A stretch of DNA of 8,223 bases from JAJZJT01 sp049964655 (GTDB lineage Bacteria; Actinomycetota; Acidimicrobiia; Acidimicrobiales; RAAP-2). Below are positions 1-6,257 of the stretch, in pieces. Under the pieces are notes generated by a model, which saw only the letters and a list, made by a program, of their open reading frames with translations, ran no database searches and had not been told where the DNA came from. Position numbers and translations under genes: made by a program. Each line of letters begins with the position of its first letter. The stretch's first letter is position 1. The stretch spans positions 1 to 8,223 of the forward strand of contig JBMFXC010000094.1 in NCBI GenBank assembly GCA_049964655.1, read 5' to 3'.

Positions 1-162
1 CTGTTGATGCAGACCGCCATCGAGGCCGAGGTCACCGAGTTCCTGGGCCGGGAGCGCTACAGCCACGGGGAACGCTCCCGGGCCGGCAGCCGCAACGGGC
101 ACGGTCCGACCACGATCAAGACTGGGGTTGGCGCGCTTCGACGGACACGTTGGTTGTGTTGA
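1..162 (+). pseudogene. Truncated IS256/Mutator-family transposase (N-terminal fragment)
   Basis: Frame 1 is open from the window edge to a TGA at 160-162 and reads QTAIEAEVTEFLGRERY, then a Gly/Arg/Ser-rich stretch and RNGHGPTTIKT. This matches the conserved N-terminal segment of IS256-type (transposase_mut) DDE transposases, where a helix ending in EFLGRERY is followed by a basic RNG...TVKT segment. A full protein is about 400 residues; here similarity stops soon after TIKT, the frame ends within 14 codons, and the DDE catalytic core is absent. The 5' end lies outside the window, so the start and any left terminal repeat cannot be seen. I read it as an insertion-sequence relic with no activity, marking an old insertion or deletion junction beside the OsmC remnant. 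The family call is from motif recognition. Confidence 0.72.
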
Positions 163-393
163 TCATGCCGCCTGAGAGTCGGCGGCGTGGTCGTGGCGTT
201 CGACGCAAGCTGGGGGGCGGAGCAGAGCAGCCTCCCCGGGCCGGCAGAGCTCCTCGCTGCCGCGTTCACTGCCTGCCTGCTGAAGAACCTCGCTCGCGCT
301 CGCGAGCTGCTCGACTTCGCATTCGAAGGCGCCGAGGTCGAGGTGATGGTTCCCCTGTCTGTCAGGTCGGCCGGACCCGACGCTCGGCTTTGA
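163..393 (+). pseudogene. OsmC-like domain fragment
   Basis: Frame 1 after the transposase stop reads DASWGAEQSSLPGPAELLAA, then FTACLLKN, then a helix, then FAFEGAEVEVMV, ending at TGA 391-393. The PxELLxAAxxAC core with a downstream VEV strand is typical of OsmC/Ohr-type proteins, which reduce organic hydroperoxides through two cysteines; the Cys codon at 274-276 would be the conserved cysteine in the long helix. Family members are about 140-150 residues. Here only about the middle 60 residues are recognisable, the N-terminal strands are missing, and after VEV the expected Arg/Pro-rich segment and second half are lost. The first possible start (GTG 187) has no good Shine-Dalgarno and would begin in mid-domain. 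I call it a decayed remnant, probably cut when the adjacent insertion sequence was acquired or lost. Confidence 0.62.
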
Positions 394-557
394 GGGGCCG
401 GCACACCCGGAGCTCACGCCGGGAGAGCGCGGAGCGGTGTCCGGCGCGCCGGCTGGCGCACCGAGCTGCGCCGGTCCGAGCGCTCCCGGTACGGTGGCGA
501 CGGCCCCGCGTTCGCCCGGCCGGGCGAGCAGGGGACCGGTCTGACGATCGACGAGAC

Positions 558-563
558 GGGGAG
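558..563 (+). promoter_or_regulatory. Ribosome binding site of the dienelactone-hydrolase gene
   Basis: GGGGAG lies seven bases before GTG 571. This favours GTG 571 over the in-frame ATG at 583, which would be 19 bases away. The upstream frame is open back to 394 but offers no ATG, GTG or TTG codon. Confidence 0.6.
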
Positions 564-570
564 CGCACAG

Positions 571-1311
571 GTGAGCGACGCCATGACGGCCAAGACAACC
601 ACCATCACCGGGCACGGGGGAGATGTCATCGAGGCCTACCTGGCCTGCCCCGAAGACGGTCCGTACGGTGGCGTCGTGGTCATCCACCACATGCCGGGCT
701 ACGACGACGCCACCAAGGAGATCGCCCGAAAGTTCGCTGCGCACGGGTATGCCGCCGTGTTGCCCAACCTCTACAGCCGTGAAGCGCCGGGGGCGAGCCC
801 GGACGACGCCGCCGCCACGGCCCGGGCCCAGGGCGGCGTTCCCGACGAGCGGCTGGTGGGCGACGTCGCCGGTGCCATCGAGGCCCTGCGGGCCCTGCCG
901 GGTGCCAACGGCAAGGTGGCAACCATCGGCTACTGCTCGGGCGGTCGCCAGTCCTTCCTCGCCGCCGTCAGTCTCGACCTCGACGCCGCCGTCGACTGCT
1001 ACGGGGCCTTCGTCGTCGGTACTCCGCCAGAGGGGTTCCCGCTCGCCGTCACGCCGCTCGTCGACCGGGTCGGGGACCTCTCGGGCCCGCTGCTCGGCCT
1101 GTTTGGAGCCGAGGACCAGTTCCCCTCGCCGGAGCAGGTGGCCGAGCTCGAGGCGGCTCTGAAGGCAGCCGGCAAGCCCTACGAGTTCCACACCTACGAG
1201 GGGGCGGGCCACGCCTTCTTCGCCGTGGACCGACCGAGCTACCGTCCCGAGGCTGCGGTGGACGGGTGGAACCGCATCTGGGAGTTCTTCGGCCGGCACC
1301 TGTCCGCCTGA
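571..1311 (+). CDS. Dienelactone hydrolase family protein
   Basis: 246 residues, close to the usual length of about 235-250, with an alpha/beta-hydrolase fold expected and no signal peptide, so cytoplasmic. The family hydrolyses dienelactones or related ester and lactone bonds with a Cys-Asp-His triad. The sequence shows the nucleophile elbow GYCSGG (Cys122), the acid in FGAEDQFPSP (Asp182) and the base in YEGAGHAFF (His214), in the order and spacing of the family. The strand after the N-terminal hairpin reads VVVIHHMPGYDD (residues 35-46), where classical dienelactone hydrolase has QEIFGVN; His40 then sits at the position of the glutamate that orients the cysteine, which suggests a divergent subgroup with unknown substrate. 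GTG 571 is chosen for its GGGGAG at 558-563. The next gene starts 11 bases downstream and is probably co-transcribed. I see no aromatic-degradation genes nearby, so a role in chlorocatechol breakdown is not supported. Confidence 0.9.
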   Translation: MSDAMTAKTTTITGHGGDVIEAYLACPEDGPYGGVVVIHHMPGYDDATKEIARKFAAHGYAAVLPNLYSREAPGASPDDAAATARAQGGVPDERLVGDVAGAIEALRALPGANGKVATIGYCSGGRQSFLAAVSLDLDAAVDCYGAFVVGTPPEGFPLAVTPLVDRVGDLSGPLLGLFGAEDQFPSPEQVAELEAALKAAGKPYEFHTYEGAGHAFFAVDRPSYRPEAAVDGWNRIWEFFGRHLSA

Positions 1312-1312
1312 G

Positions 1313-1318
1313 AGGAGG
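1313..1318 (+). promoter_or_regulatory. Strong ribosome binding site of the 90-residue protein gene
   Basis: AGGAGG starts two bases after the hydrolase stop codon and ends four bases before ATG 1323. It supports ATG 1323 as the start and independent translation from a shared transcript. Confidence 0.7.
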
Positions 1319-1322
1319 GACC

Positions 1323-1595
1323 ATGTGCACCTACCGCACCGAGAAGGTCGCCGTCAGTGGGAGCGGCAAGGGTCGTGACGGCTGGTTCCCGGTGACGGAG
1401 GCCACCGTCTACTTCGACCATCCCGTCCACGCGCCCGCTGCGCACACCCTGAACGTGGATTTCCTCAATCCGGCCAGAGGGGCGGGCGCCCGGGTCGCCG
1501 TCGAGCTCGATCCGGAGGCAGCCCGGGCGGTAGCCGAGGCCATTCTCGCCACGCTCGACGGGCTGCCGAGCGGGCTCCTGACAAGCACCGCCTGA
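1323..1595 (+). CDS. Small conserved protein of unknown function (DUF6295-like)
   Basis: 90 residues, starting MCTYRTEKVAVSGSGKG and continuing WFPVTEATVYFDHPVHAP, HTLNVDFLNP and ARVAVELDPEAARAVAEAI. I recognise the pattern (MCT start, SGSGKG, VYFDHP, HTLNxDF, an alternating beta segment, then an Ala-rich C-terminal helix) as an actinobacterial family of unknown function, which I believe is DUF6295, though the number is from memory. No signal peptide, membrane span or catalytic motif is evident; Cys2, His42 and His46 stand out but no metal site can be argued. AGGAGG at 1313-1318 fixes the start. It follows the hydrolase by 11 bases and probably shares its mRNA, so it may act with it, but that is guilt by association. 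The end is convergent with the thioesterase gene, 51 bases away. Confidence 0.85.
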   Translation: MCTYRTEKVAVSGSGKGRDGWFPVTEATVYFDHPVHAPAAHTLNVDFLNPARGAGARVAVELDPEAARAVAEAILATLDGLPSGLLTSTA

Positions 1596-1624
1596 GCACC
1601 GTCTGAGCGCTGTCTGAGCGCCGA
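1592..1624 (+). repeat. Three 11-bp imperfect tandem repeats with a TGA in each frame
   Basis: CTGAGCACCGT, CTGAGCGCTGT and CTGAGCGCCGA follow one another without gaps. The first contains the stop codon of the small gene (1593-1595). Because the period is 11, the three TGA triplets at 1593, 1604 and 1615 fall in three different frames. No hairpin or T-run is visible in the 51-base convergent gap. Confidence 0.7.
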
Positions 1625-1646
1625 CGCCTTCCCGCCGCTCGCCCCG

Positions 1647-2558
1647 TCAGCCAGCCAGCCCGTCGGGCTCGACCGCCCTGTCGCCCTCGGGTGGCGCGTC
1701 CTCGGGCCCGGGTGTGGCGCCGGCCACGGCGCGAGCAGCCAGCTCCGCCAGGTGCTCGGGGTCCCACGGCCGGGTGCTCATGGACTGGCTGGCCGTTCCG
1801 AGCAGCGTCCCGTCTTCGGCGAACAGGTGTGCCTCACCGTAGGCGAACCCGCCGGCGGCGTACTGGATCCAGCTGTCGCACAAGAGCCACTCGGTGGGCA
1901 CCAGATGGCCGACCCGGAGGGTGTTGTCGAGGCTTCTGCTCATGGTGCGCTCGCCGAGGGCCTGCGAGACCCCGCCGGTCACGTAGTCGCCCAGGATGGC
2001 CAGCGTGGCGGCCGACGGCTCGAGGTGGCCAGGGATGTGGAACCACCAGACGGAGTGGGGGTCGGTGGCGTCGGGGTCGAGGTCCTCGAAGTCGCGTCCG
2101 GCTGCGAGGCGCTGCTCGACGCGTGCGAAGATGGAATCGCCCATGAACCGCGGCCACTCGCGGCCTGGGTAGGCGTGCGGGCCGTCCACCTGAGGGGGGG
2201 CGACGGTGGCGCCCGATCCTCGGGCGCCCTCCACCGGGCTGCCAAGGGCGGCATTGACGGTGATGATGTCGCGGTCGCCATAGCGACCGATGGCACGTGC
2301 CTGGGTCAGGTACTTGCCACTTGCCGTGAGCTCGACATCCCAGCGCAGGACACTGCCGGTGGGGGCGAACGACAGGTACTGGGCGCTGGCCCAGACGGCC
2401 GGCCGGTCCGAGGCGCCTTCCATGGCCACGATGCCGGCGGCCAGCCCACAGCCGCCGAAGAGGAAGCGACCTGGGGTGGAGACGGCGGGCGTGACGGGGA
2501 GGAACCACCGGGTCGGGTCCGCGGTGGGCTCCATGCCCAGGAACTCTTGTGCGTCCAC
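1647..2558 (-). CDS. Acyl-CoA thioesterase, TesB-like double hotdog
   Basis: 303 residues from GTG 2558. Members cleave acyl-CoA to free acid and CoA. Two hotdog repeats can be traced. The N-terminal one runs from about residue 30 (GRFLFGGCGLAAG, like the GGQ-type helix of TesB) to about 107 (ITVNAALGS). The C-terminal one runs from about 185 (LAILGDYV) through SLDNTLRVGHLVPTEWLLCD to GTASQSMSTR. Aligning by eye to E. coli TesB puts Asp191, Ser209 and Gln258 at the Asp-Thr-Gln catalytic positions, with Ser for Thr. The C-terminal 35 residues are Ala/Glu/Pro-rich and probably disordered. The start is uncertain: GTG 2558 fits the family N-terminus (DAQEFLGMEP) but has no clear Shine-Dalgarno; GTG 2663 is in frame, only nine bases after the zwf stop, and would add 35 low-complexity residues encoded partly by a tandem duplication. 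It lies downstream of zwf on the same strand and is probably co-transcribed. Confidence 0.83.
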   Translation of the reverse strand: MDAQEFLGMEPTADPTRWFLPVTPAVSTPGRFLFGGCGLAAGIVAMEGASDRPAVWASAQYLSFAPTGSVLRWDVELTASGKYLTQARAIGRYGDRDIITVNAALGSPVEGARGSGATVAPPQVDGPHAYPGREWPRFMGDSIFARVEQRLAAGRDFEDLDPDATDPHSVWWFHIPGHLEPSAATLAILGDYVTGGVSQALGERTMSRSLDNTLRVGHLVPTEWLLCDSWIQYAAGGFAYGEAHLFAEDGTLLGTASQSMSTRPWDPEHLAELAARAVAGATPGPEDAPPEGDRAVEPDGLAG

Positions 2559-2625
2559 CGCAGCACCGTAGGACGTGGAGGAGGCCAGGCTCAATTCCGT
2601 TCCGGCCCGCCGAGCAGGGTGCTCG

Positions 2626-2669
2626 GCCGCCCCGGGCCCACTCCGGAGCCGCCCCGGGCCCACTCCGGA
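2626..2669. repeat. Perfect 22-bp tandem duplication between zwf and the thioesterase gene
   Basis: Two identical 22-base units, 2626-2647 and 2648-2669, each containing GCCCCGGGCCC and ending CACTCCGGA on the plus strand. Each carries a CAC that reads GTG on the minus strand (at 2641 and 2663). As 22 is not a multiple of three, only the GTG at 2663 is in frame with the thioesterase gene. The unit is GC-palindromic around CCCGGG. Confidence 0.85.
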
Positions 2670-2672
2670 TCG

Positions 2673-4112
2673 TCAGGAGGGGTGAGGCGCCTGCCGCCAG
2701 CCGCGCTCGAACGGGAGCCGCCAGGTGCGAGGGGCGATGAGCTGGCTGATGGCTCCGGGGCCCCATGTGCCGGGCTGGTAGGGCTGGACGGGTGGCGGGT
2801 GCTCGAGCAGGGGGGTGGACAGCTCCCACAGCCGCTCGATGTCGGCCGCCGTCGTGAACAGGGTGTGGTCGCCGCTCATGGCGTCGTGGAGAAGCCGCTC
2901 GTAGGCCTCGAGGACGTCGGCTTCGGTCCCGGTCTCCTGGAGCGCGAACTGCAGGCTGAGCTTGTCGAGGCGCATGCCCGGACCGGGATGCTTGCCGTAG
3001 AAGGAGAGGGAGAGCCGCGTCGAGTCGGCCAGGTCGAAGGTCAGGTGGTCCGGCCCTTGGGCACCGACCCCGGACCCAGCGGGAAACATGCTCTTGGGGG
3101 GCTCGCGGAAGGCGATCGAGATGATCCGGGCGCCCTCGGCCATCCGCTTGCCCGTCCGCAGGAAGAACGGGACGCCGGCCCAGCGCCAGTTGTCGATCTC
3201 GCAGCGGAGGGCGATGAACGTCTCGGTGTCCGAGCCCGGAGCCACCCCGTCGAGGTCGAGGTACCCGGCGTACTGTCCCCGCACCACCTGGCGGACGTCG
3301 AGGGAGCGCATCGACCGGAACACCTTGTTCTTCTCCTCTGAGATCGCCTTCGGCTCGAGCGCGGTGGGTGGCTCCATGGCCATGAAGGCGAGGATCTGGA
3401 ACAGGTGGGTCACCACCATGTCGCGGAACGCGCCGGTGTGCTCGTAGAACGAGGCTCGGTCGTCGACACCCAGCGTCTCGGGCACGTCGATCTGGACGTG
3501 CTCGATGTGGTCGCGGTTCCAGATCGGTTCGAAGAGACCGTTGGCGAACCGGAAGGCCAGGATGTTGAGTGCCGCCTCCTTGCCGAGGAAGTGGTCGATC
3601 CGGAAGACCTGAGACTCGTCGAAGACCCGGTGGACGGTGTCGTTGAGGGCCCGTGCCGAGGCGAGGTCGGTGCCGAACGGCTTCTCCATGATCACGCGAG
3701 ACCGCTCGGTGAGGTCGGCCTTGCCGAGCAGTTCGATCACCGACGCGGCCACGTTGGGTGGGATGCTCAGGTAGTGGAGGCGTCGAGGCTCGCCACCGAG
3801 TCGTTGCTCGGCGTCGGAGACCGCCTGCAGCAGGGCGTCGACGCCTGCGCGCTGGGGGACGAAGCGCAGGACCTTCTGGAAGTCGTCACGCTCCTCGACA
3901 CTCAGGTCGCTCCGACCGAACTCGTCGAAAGCGGTCCGGGCGAAGGCCCGGAAACGCTCGTCATCGAGGTCGTCGAGCGACGTGCCGACGATCTGGCACT
4001 CGGGGAGCAGTCCGGCATGGCGAAGGTGGAGCAGGCCGGGGAGCAGCTTGCGGCGCGCCAGGTCGCCGGTGGCGCCGAAGAGGACGATGACGTGCGGATC
4101 CAAGTCGGGCAT
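2673..4112 (-). CDS. zwf: Glucose-6-phosphate 1-dehydrogenase
   Basis: 479 residues, the usual length. It oxidises glucose 6-phosphate to 6-phosphogluconolactone and reduces NADP+, the first step of the oxidative pentose phosphate pathway, in the cytoplasm. The N-terminal Rossmann fingerprint is GATGDLARRKL (13-23), followed by EKPFG (143-147) and the substrate-binding signature RIDHFLGKE (171-179). The general-base histidine is probably His236 in DMVVTHLFQ; His174 is in the signature. Conserved downstream segments are VRGQYAGY (277-284) and FFLRTGKRM (316-324). ATG 4112 is chosen because AAAGGAG lies just before it and the next residues match the family N-terminus; the open frame extends upstream to 4295 but without similarity. 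It is divergent from lysS (203-base gap). The stop lies 114 bases before the preferred thioesterase start. No opcA, tal, tkt or pgl gene is beside it, although in many actinobacteria zwf sits in that cluster. Confidence 0.97.
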   Translation of the reverse strand: MPDLDPHVIVLFGATGDLARRKLLPGLLHLRHAGLLPECQIVGTSLDDLDDERFRAFARTAFDEFGRSDLSVEERDDFQKVLRFVPQRAGVDALLQAVSDAEQRLGGEPRRLHYLSIPPNVAASVIELLGKADLTERSRVIMEKPFGTDLASARALNDTVHRVFDESQVFRIDHFLGKEAALNILAFRFANGLFEPIWNRDHIEHVQIDVPETLGVDDRASFYEHTGAFRDMVVTHLFQILAFMAMEPPTALEPKAISEEKNKVFRSMRSLDVRQVVRGQYAGYLDLDGVAPGSDTETFIALRCEIDNWRWAGVPFFLRTGKRMAEGARIISIAFREPPKSMFPAGSGVGAQGPDHLTFDLADSTRLSLSFYGKHPGPGMRLDKLSLQFALQETGTEADVLEAYERLLHDAMSGDHTLFTTAADIERLWELSTPLLEHPPPVQPYQPGTWGPGAISQLIAPRTWRLPFERGWRQAPHPS

Positions 4113-4116
4113 GGAG

Positions 4117-4123
4117 CTCCTTT
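4117..4123 (-). promoter_or_regulatory. Ribosome binding site of zwf
   Basis: AAAGGAG on the minus strand, four bases before ATG 4112. It decides against the longer open frame that reaches 4295. Confidence 0.75.
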
Positions 4124-4191
4124 CGCCGTGGGCGCTCCGGATCTCGGGAGGCTCGACCCCGAACCTACCGGGACGGAGCGTCCAAGGCCGG

Positions 4192-4197
4192 TACACT
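4192..4197 (+). promoter_or_regulatory. Possible -10 element for lysS in the zwf-lysS divergent gap
   Basis: TACACT fits the actinobacterial housekeeping -10 pattern TAnnnT. It would give a lysS leader of roughly 110 bases. No good -35 hexamer is visible at 16-18 bases, so support is weak, but an identical hexamer lies in front of the cold-shock gene. On the minus strand TAGGTT (4167-4162) is a possible zwf -10, also without a clear -35. The gap must hold both promoters. Confidence 0.3.
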
Positions 4198-4304
4198 CCG
4201 GGCTTCGGCGGTCCGGGAGGCGCCGGGCCTGGCCGCCGGTGCGGTGCGGGTGGCTCGGCCGCATCCCCGTGCCGACCCGCCGACCCGCCGCGCACCGACC
4301 CGCT

Positions 4305-4310
4305 GGAGAG
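4305..4310 (+). promoter_or_regulatory. Ribosome binding site of lysS
   Basis: GGAGAG, five bases before GTG 4316. It selects this start over the upstream in-frame ATG at 4244, whose intervening residues are Arg/Pro-rich and unlike the family. Confidence 0.65.
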
Positions 4311-4315
4311 CCGCT

Positions 4316-5842
4316 GTGACCACAGGAGCCGAGCAGTCAGAGCCCGACGACCGGTCGACCCGTCCGTTGGACGCCCTCATGGCCGAGCGACGGGCCAAGC
4401 GTGACGCCCTGGTTGTCGCCGGGATCGACCCGTACCCGGCCCGCTTCGATCGCACCGACCTGGCGAGTGACGTGCGGCGTCGTTTTGCTGACCTCGGGCC
4501 GGACGCCCGGACCGGCGTCGAGGTGGCGATGGCCGGACGGGTCACGGCACGGCGCGGCCACGGCAAGCTCGTCTTCCTCTCCCTGTCCGACCGGTCAGGG
4601 TCGATCCAATTGCTCGTCCAGGTGGGGGAGCTCGACGTCCGCAGCGCCGCCGTCCTCGAGGCCTGCGACCTGGGCGACTGGATGGGGGTGACCGGGGAGG
4701 TGGTGACCAGTCGGCGAGGTGAGCTTTCGGTCGGCGTGCGCACCCTCGTGCTGCTGTCGAAGGCAGTCCGACCCCTCCCTGACAAGTGGCACGGCCTGAG
4801 CGAAGCGGAGACGCGCTACCGCCAGCGCGAGCTCGACCTCCTTGCCAACCCGGAGACGCGCCGGATCTTCGACATCCGCTTTGCCACCATCGCCGCCATG
4901 CGTCGGGCGCTGGTCGACGATCACTTCGTCGAGGTCGAGACGCCCATCCTCCAGGCCCAGGCGGGTGGCGCCATCGCCCGGCCCTTCGTCACCCATGCCA
5001 ACGCGCTCGACGTCGACCTCCGCCTTCGGATCGCTCCGGAGATCTACCTGAAGCGCCTGGTCGTCGGTGGCTACGAGCGGGTCTTCGAGGTCGCCCGCAA
5101 CTTCCGCAACGAGGGGCTCTCCACGCGCCACAACCCCGAGTTCACCGCCCTCGAGGCCTACCAGGCCTTCGGTGACGTCGTGACCGGGATGGAGCTGACC
5201 GAGCGACTCGTGCTCACCGCGGCAGACGCGGCCTGCGGTCGTCGGACGTTCGCCACCCGGAGCGGGGACGTCGACCTCACTCCGCCGTGGCCCCGCCGCG
5301 AGCTGCTCGACCTCCTCGAGGAAGCACTCGGTCGCCCCGTCCATCCGAGCCAGCCCGTCGGCGCCCTGGCGGCCCTCTGCCGCGAGCACGACGTTGAGGT
5401 CGACGACGCCTGGGGTCCCGGCAAGCTCGTCTTCGAGCTCTACGACAAGGTGCTCCTGCCTACGCTGCTCGGCCCGGTGCTGGTGTGCGGCTTTCCGGTG
5501 GAGGTGTCCCCCCTGGCCCGACATCGTCCGGACGACCCGATGCTCACCGACCGCTTCGAGCTGGTGGTCGACGGTCGCGAGTACGCCAACGGGTACAGCG
5601 AGCTCAACATCCCCGAGGAGCAGGCCGAGCGCTTCCGGTTCGAGGTCGAGGCTGCCGAGCGCGGCGACCCTGAGGCGCACCCGGCCGACCTTGCCTTCGT
5701 CCGCTCGCTCGAGTACGGGCTCCCGCCTACTGCTGGCATCGGCATCGGCATCGACCGGCTGGTGATGCTGCTGGCCGAGGTGGACGCCATCCGCGATGTG
5801 ATCCTCTTCCCGATGCTCCGCCCCGAGGCCGCTCCGGGCTGA
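4316..5842 (+). CDS. lysS: Lysyl-tRNA synthetase, class II
   Basis: 508 residues, the normal length for bacterial class II LysRS, which charges tRNA-Lys with lysine using ATP. After a variable N-terminus the OB-fold anticodon-binding domain spans about residues 67-155 (VEVAMAGRVTARRGHGKLVF, then LSDRSGSIQLLVQ). The catalytic domain carries motif 1 around FVEVETPIL (204-212), motif 2 as ARNFRNEGLSTRHNPEFT (260-277) and motif 3 as GIGIGIDRLVMLL (474-486) with the ATP-binding Arg481. Lysine-pocket segments EIYLKRL (242-248) and DGREYANGYSELN (419-431) are intact. Presence of the OB domain rules out the short EpmA/PoxA paralogue. GTG 4316 has GGAGAG five bases upstream. Gene order here (divergent zwf, downstream csp) differs from layouts in which lysS follows pantothenate genes. 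I see no defect and take it as functional. Confidence 0.97.
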   Translation: MTTGAEQSEPDDRSTRPLDALMAERRAKRDALVVAGIDPYPARFDRTDLASDVRRRFADLGPDARTGVEVAMAGRVTARRGHGKLVFLSLSDRSGSIQLLVQVGELDVRSAAVLEACDLGDWMGVTGEVVTSRRGELSVGVRTLVLLSKAVRPLPDKWHGLSEAETRYRQRELDLLANPETRRIFDIRFATIAAMRRALVDDHFVEVETPILQAQAGGAIARPFVTHANALDVDLRLRIAPEIYLKRLVVGGYERVFEVARNFRNEGLSTRHNPEFTALEAYQAFGDVVTGMELTERLVLTAADAACGRRTFATRSGDVDLTPPWPRRELLDLLEEALGRPVHPSQPVGALAALCREHDVEVDDAWGPGKLVFELYDKVLLPTLLGPVLVCGFPVEVSPLARHRPDDPMLTDRFELVVDGREYANGYSELNIPEEQAERFRFEVEAAERGDPEAHPADLAFVRSLEYGLPPTAGIGIGIDRLVMLLAEVDAIRDVILFPMLRPEAAPG

Positions 5843-5879
5843 GCATCGGTGAGCTGCCTGGCTGAGGCTGCTGGCGCTG

Positions 5880-5893
5880 GCGCTCTCGAGCGC
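5880..5893 (+). other. Small hairpin just upstream of the putative csp -10
   Basis: GCGCT CTCG AGCGC forms a five-base-pair stem with a tetraloop, 37 bases after the lysS stop and one base before TACACT at 5895. It has no T-run, so it is a weak terminator candidate for lysS, or an operator-like palindrome in the csp promoter spacer. It could be chance in GC-rich DNA. Confidence 0.3.
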
Positions 5894-5894
5894 A

Positions 5895-5900
5895 TACACT
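5895..5900 (+). promoter_or_regulatory. Probable -10 element of the cold-shock gene
   Basis: TACACT fits TAnnnT and lies in a locally less GC-rich patch. At a 17-base spacer the -35 position holds TGGCGC, a poor match. Transcription would start near 5907 and give a leader of about 85 bases; long leaders are usual for cold-shock mRNAs. Confidence 0.4.
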
Positions 5901-5980
5901 TCGCTCGCCCACAGCCGATTCACGCGGGCGTGCGGCCGTTGGGCTTCACCGTGGGGCCGATTTCAAGCAGCGTGAAGTCC

Positions 5981-5986
5981 AAGGAG
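5981..5986 (+). promoter_or_regulatory. Ribosome binding site of the cold-shock gene
   Basis: AAGGAG, six bases before ATG 5993. It picks this ATG over the in-frame upstream extension to 5849, which has no similarity to the family. Confidence 0.75.
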
Positions 5987-5992
5987 CAGCAC

Positions 5993-6196
5993 ATGCCACA
6001 AGGCGTCGTGAAGTGGTTCAACGCCGAGAAGGGGTTTGGTTTCATCACCCCCGACGGAGGCGGTGACGACGTGTTCGTCCACCAGTCGGAGATCCAGATG
6101 GAGGGCTACCGCGACCTCGAAGAGGGCCAGCGGGTCGAGTTCGAGACCAAGCAGGGCCAGAAGGGCCTTCAGGCCAGCCAAGTCCGCAAGATCTGA
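5993..6196 (+). CDS. Cold-shock protein (single cold-shock domain)
   Basis: 67 residues, the canonical size of a CspA-type single-domain protein that binds single-stranded RNA and DNA and melts mRNA structure. It starts MPQGVVKWFNAEKGFGFITP. RNP1 is KGFGFI (13-18) and RNP2 is VFVHQSEI (27-34), with the aromatic Trp8, Phe15, Phe17, Phe28 and His30 that stack on bases. The rest (GYRDLEEGQRVEFE, then GLQASQVRKI) matches the last strands of the OB barrel. The gene has its own apparent promoter and leader after lysS. Downstream, a strong stem-loop lies in the convergent gap with the Rpf-like gene. Whether it is cold-inducible or constitutive cannot be told from the sequence. Confidence 0.96.
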   Translation: MPQGVVKWFNAEKGFGFITPDGGGDDVFVHQSEIQMEGYRDLEEGQRVEFETKQGQKGLQASQVRKI

Positions 6197-6257
6197 ACCA
6201 CCTCGCCACCGGGTCTCCCCGGACGAGGAACCGCCGGTCTCCGGACCGGCCGTCGGC

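Noticed and set aside
394..570. N-terminal extension of the hydrolase or a small gene in this gap
   Set aside because: The frame is open into GTG 571 but contains no ATG, GTG or TTG codon, and no similarity to the family; the ribosome binding site at 558-563 supports 571.
163..1299. Long minus-strand open frame opposite the hydrolase gene
   Set aside because: It is the antisense shadow of a GC-rich gene. Its residues match no family, while the plus strand has a complete catalytic triad.
1752..3341. 529-codon plus-strand open frame across the thioesterase and zwf genes
   Set aside because: Antisense to two clearly recognised genes; Gly/Val/Glu-rich composition with no domain, caused by third-position GC bias.
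4244..4315. Longer LysRS starting at ATG 4244
   Set aside because: The added 24 residues are Arg/Pro-rich and have no ribosome binding site, while GTG 4316 has GGAGAG at five bases.
4595..5923. 442-codon minus-strand open frame opposite lysS
   Set aside because: Shadow of lysS. All class II synthetase motifs are on the plus strand.
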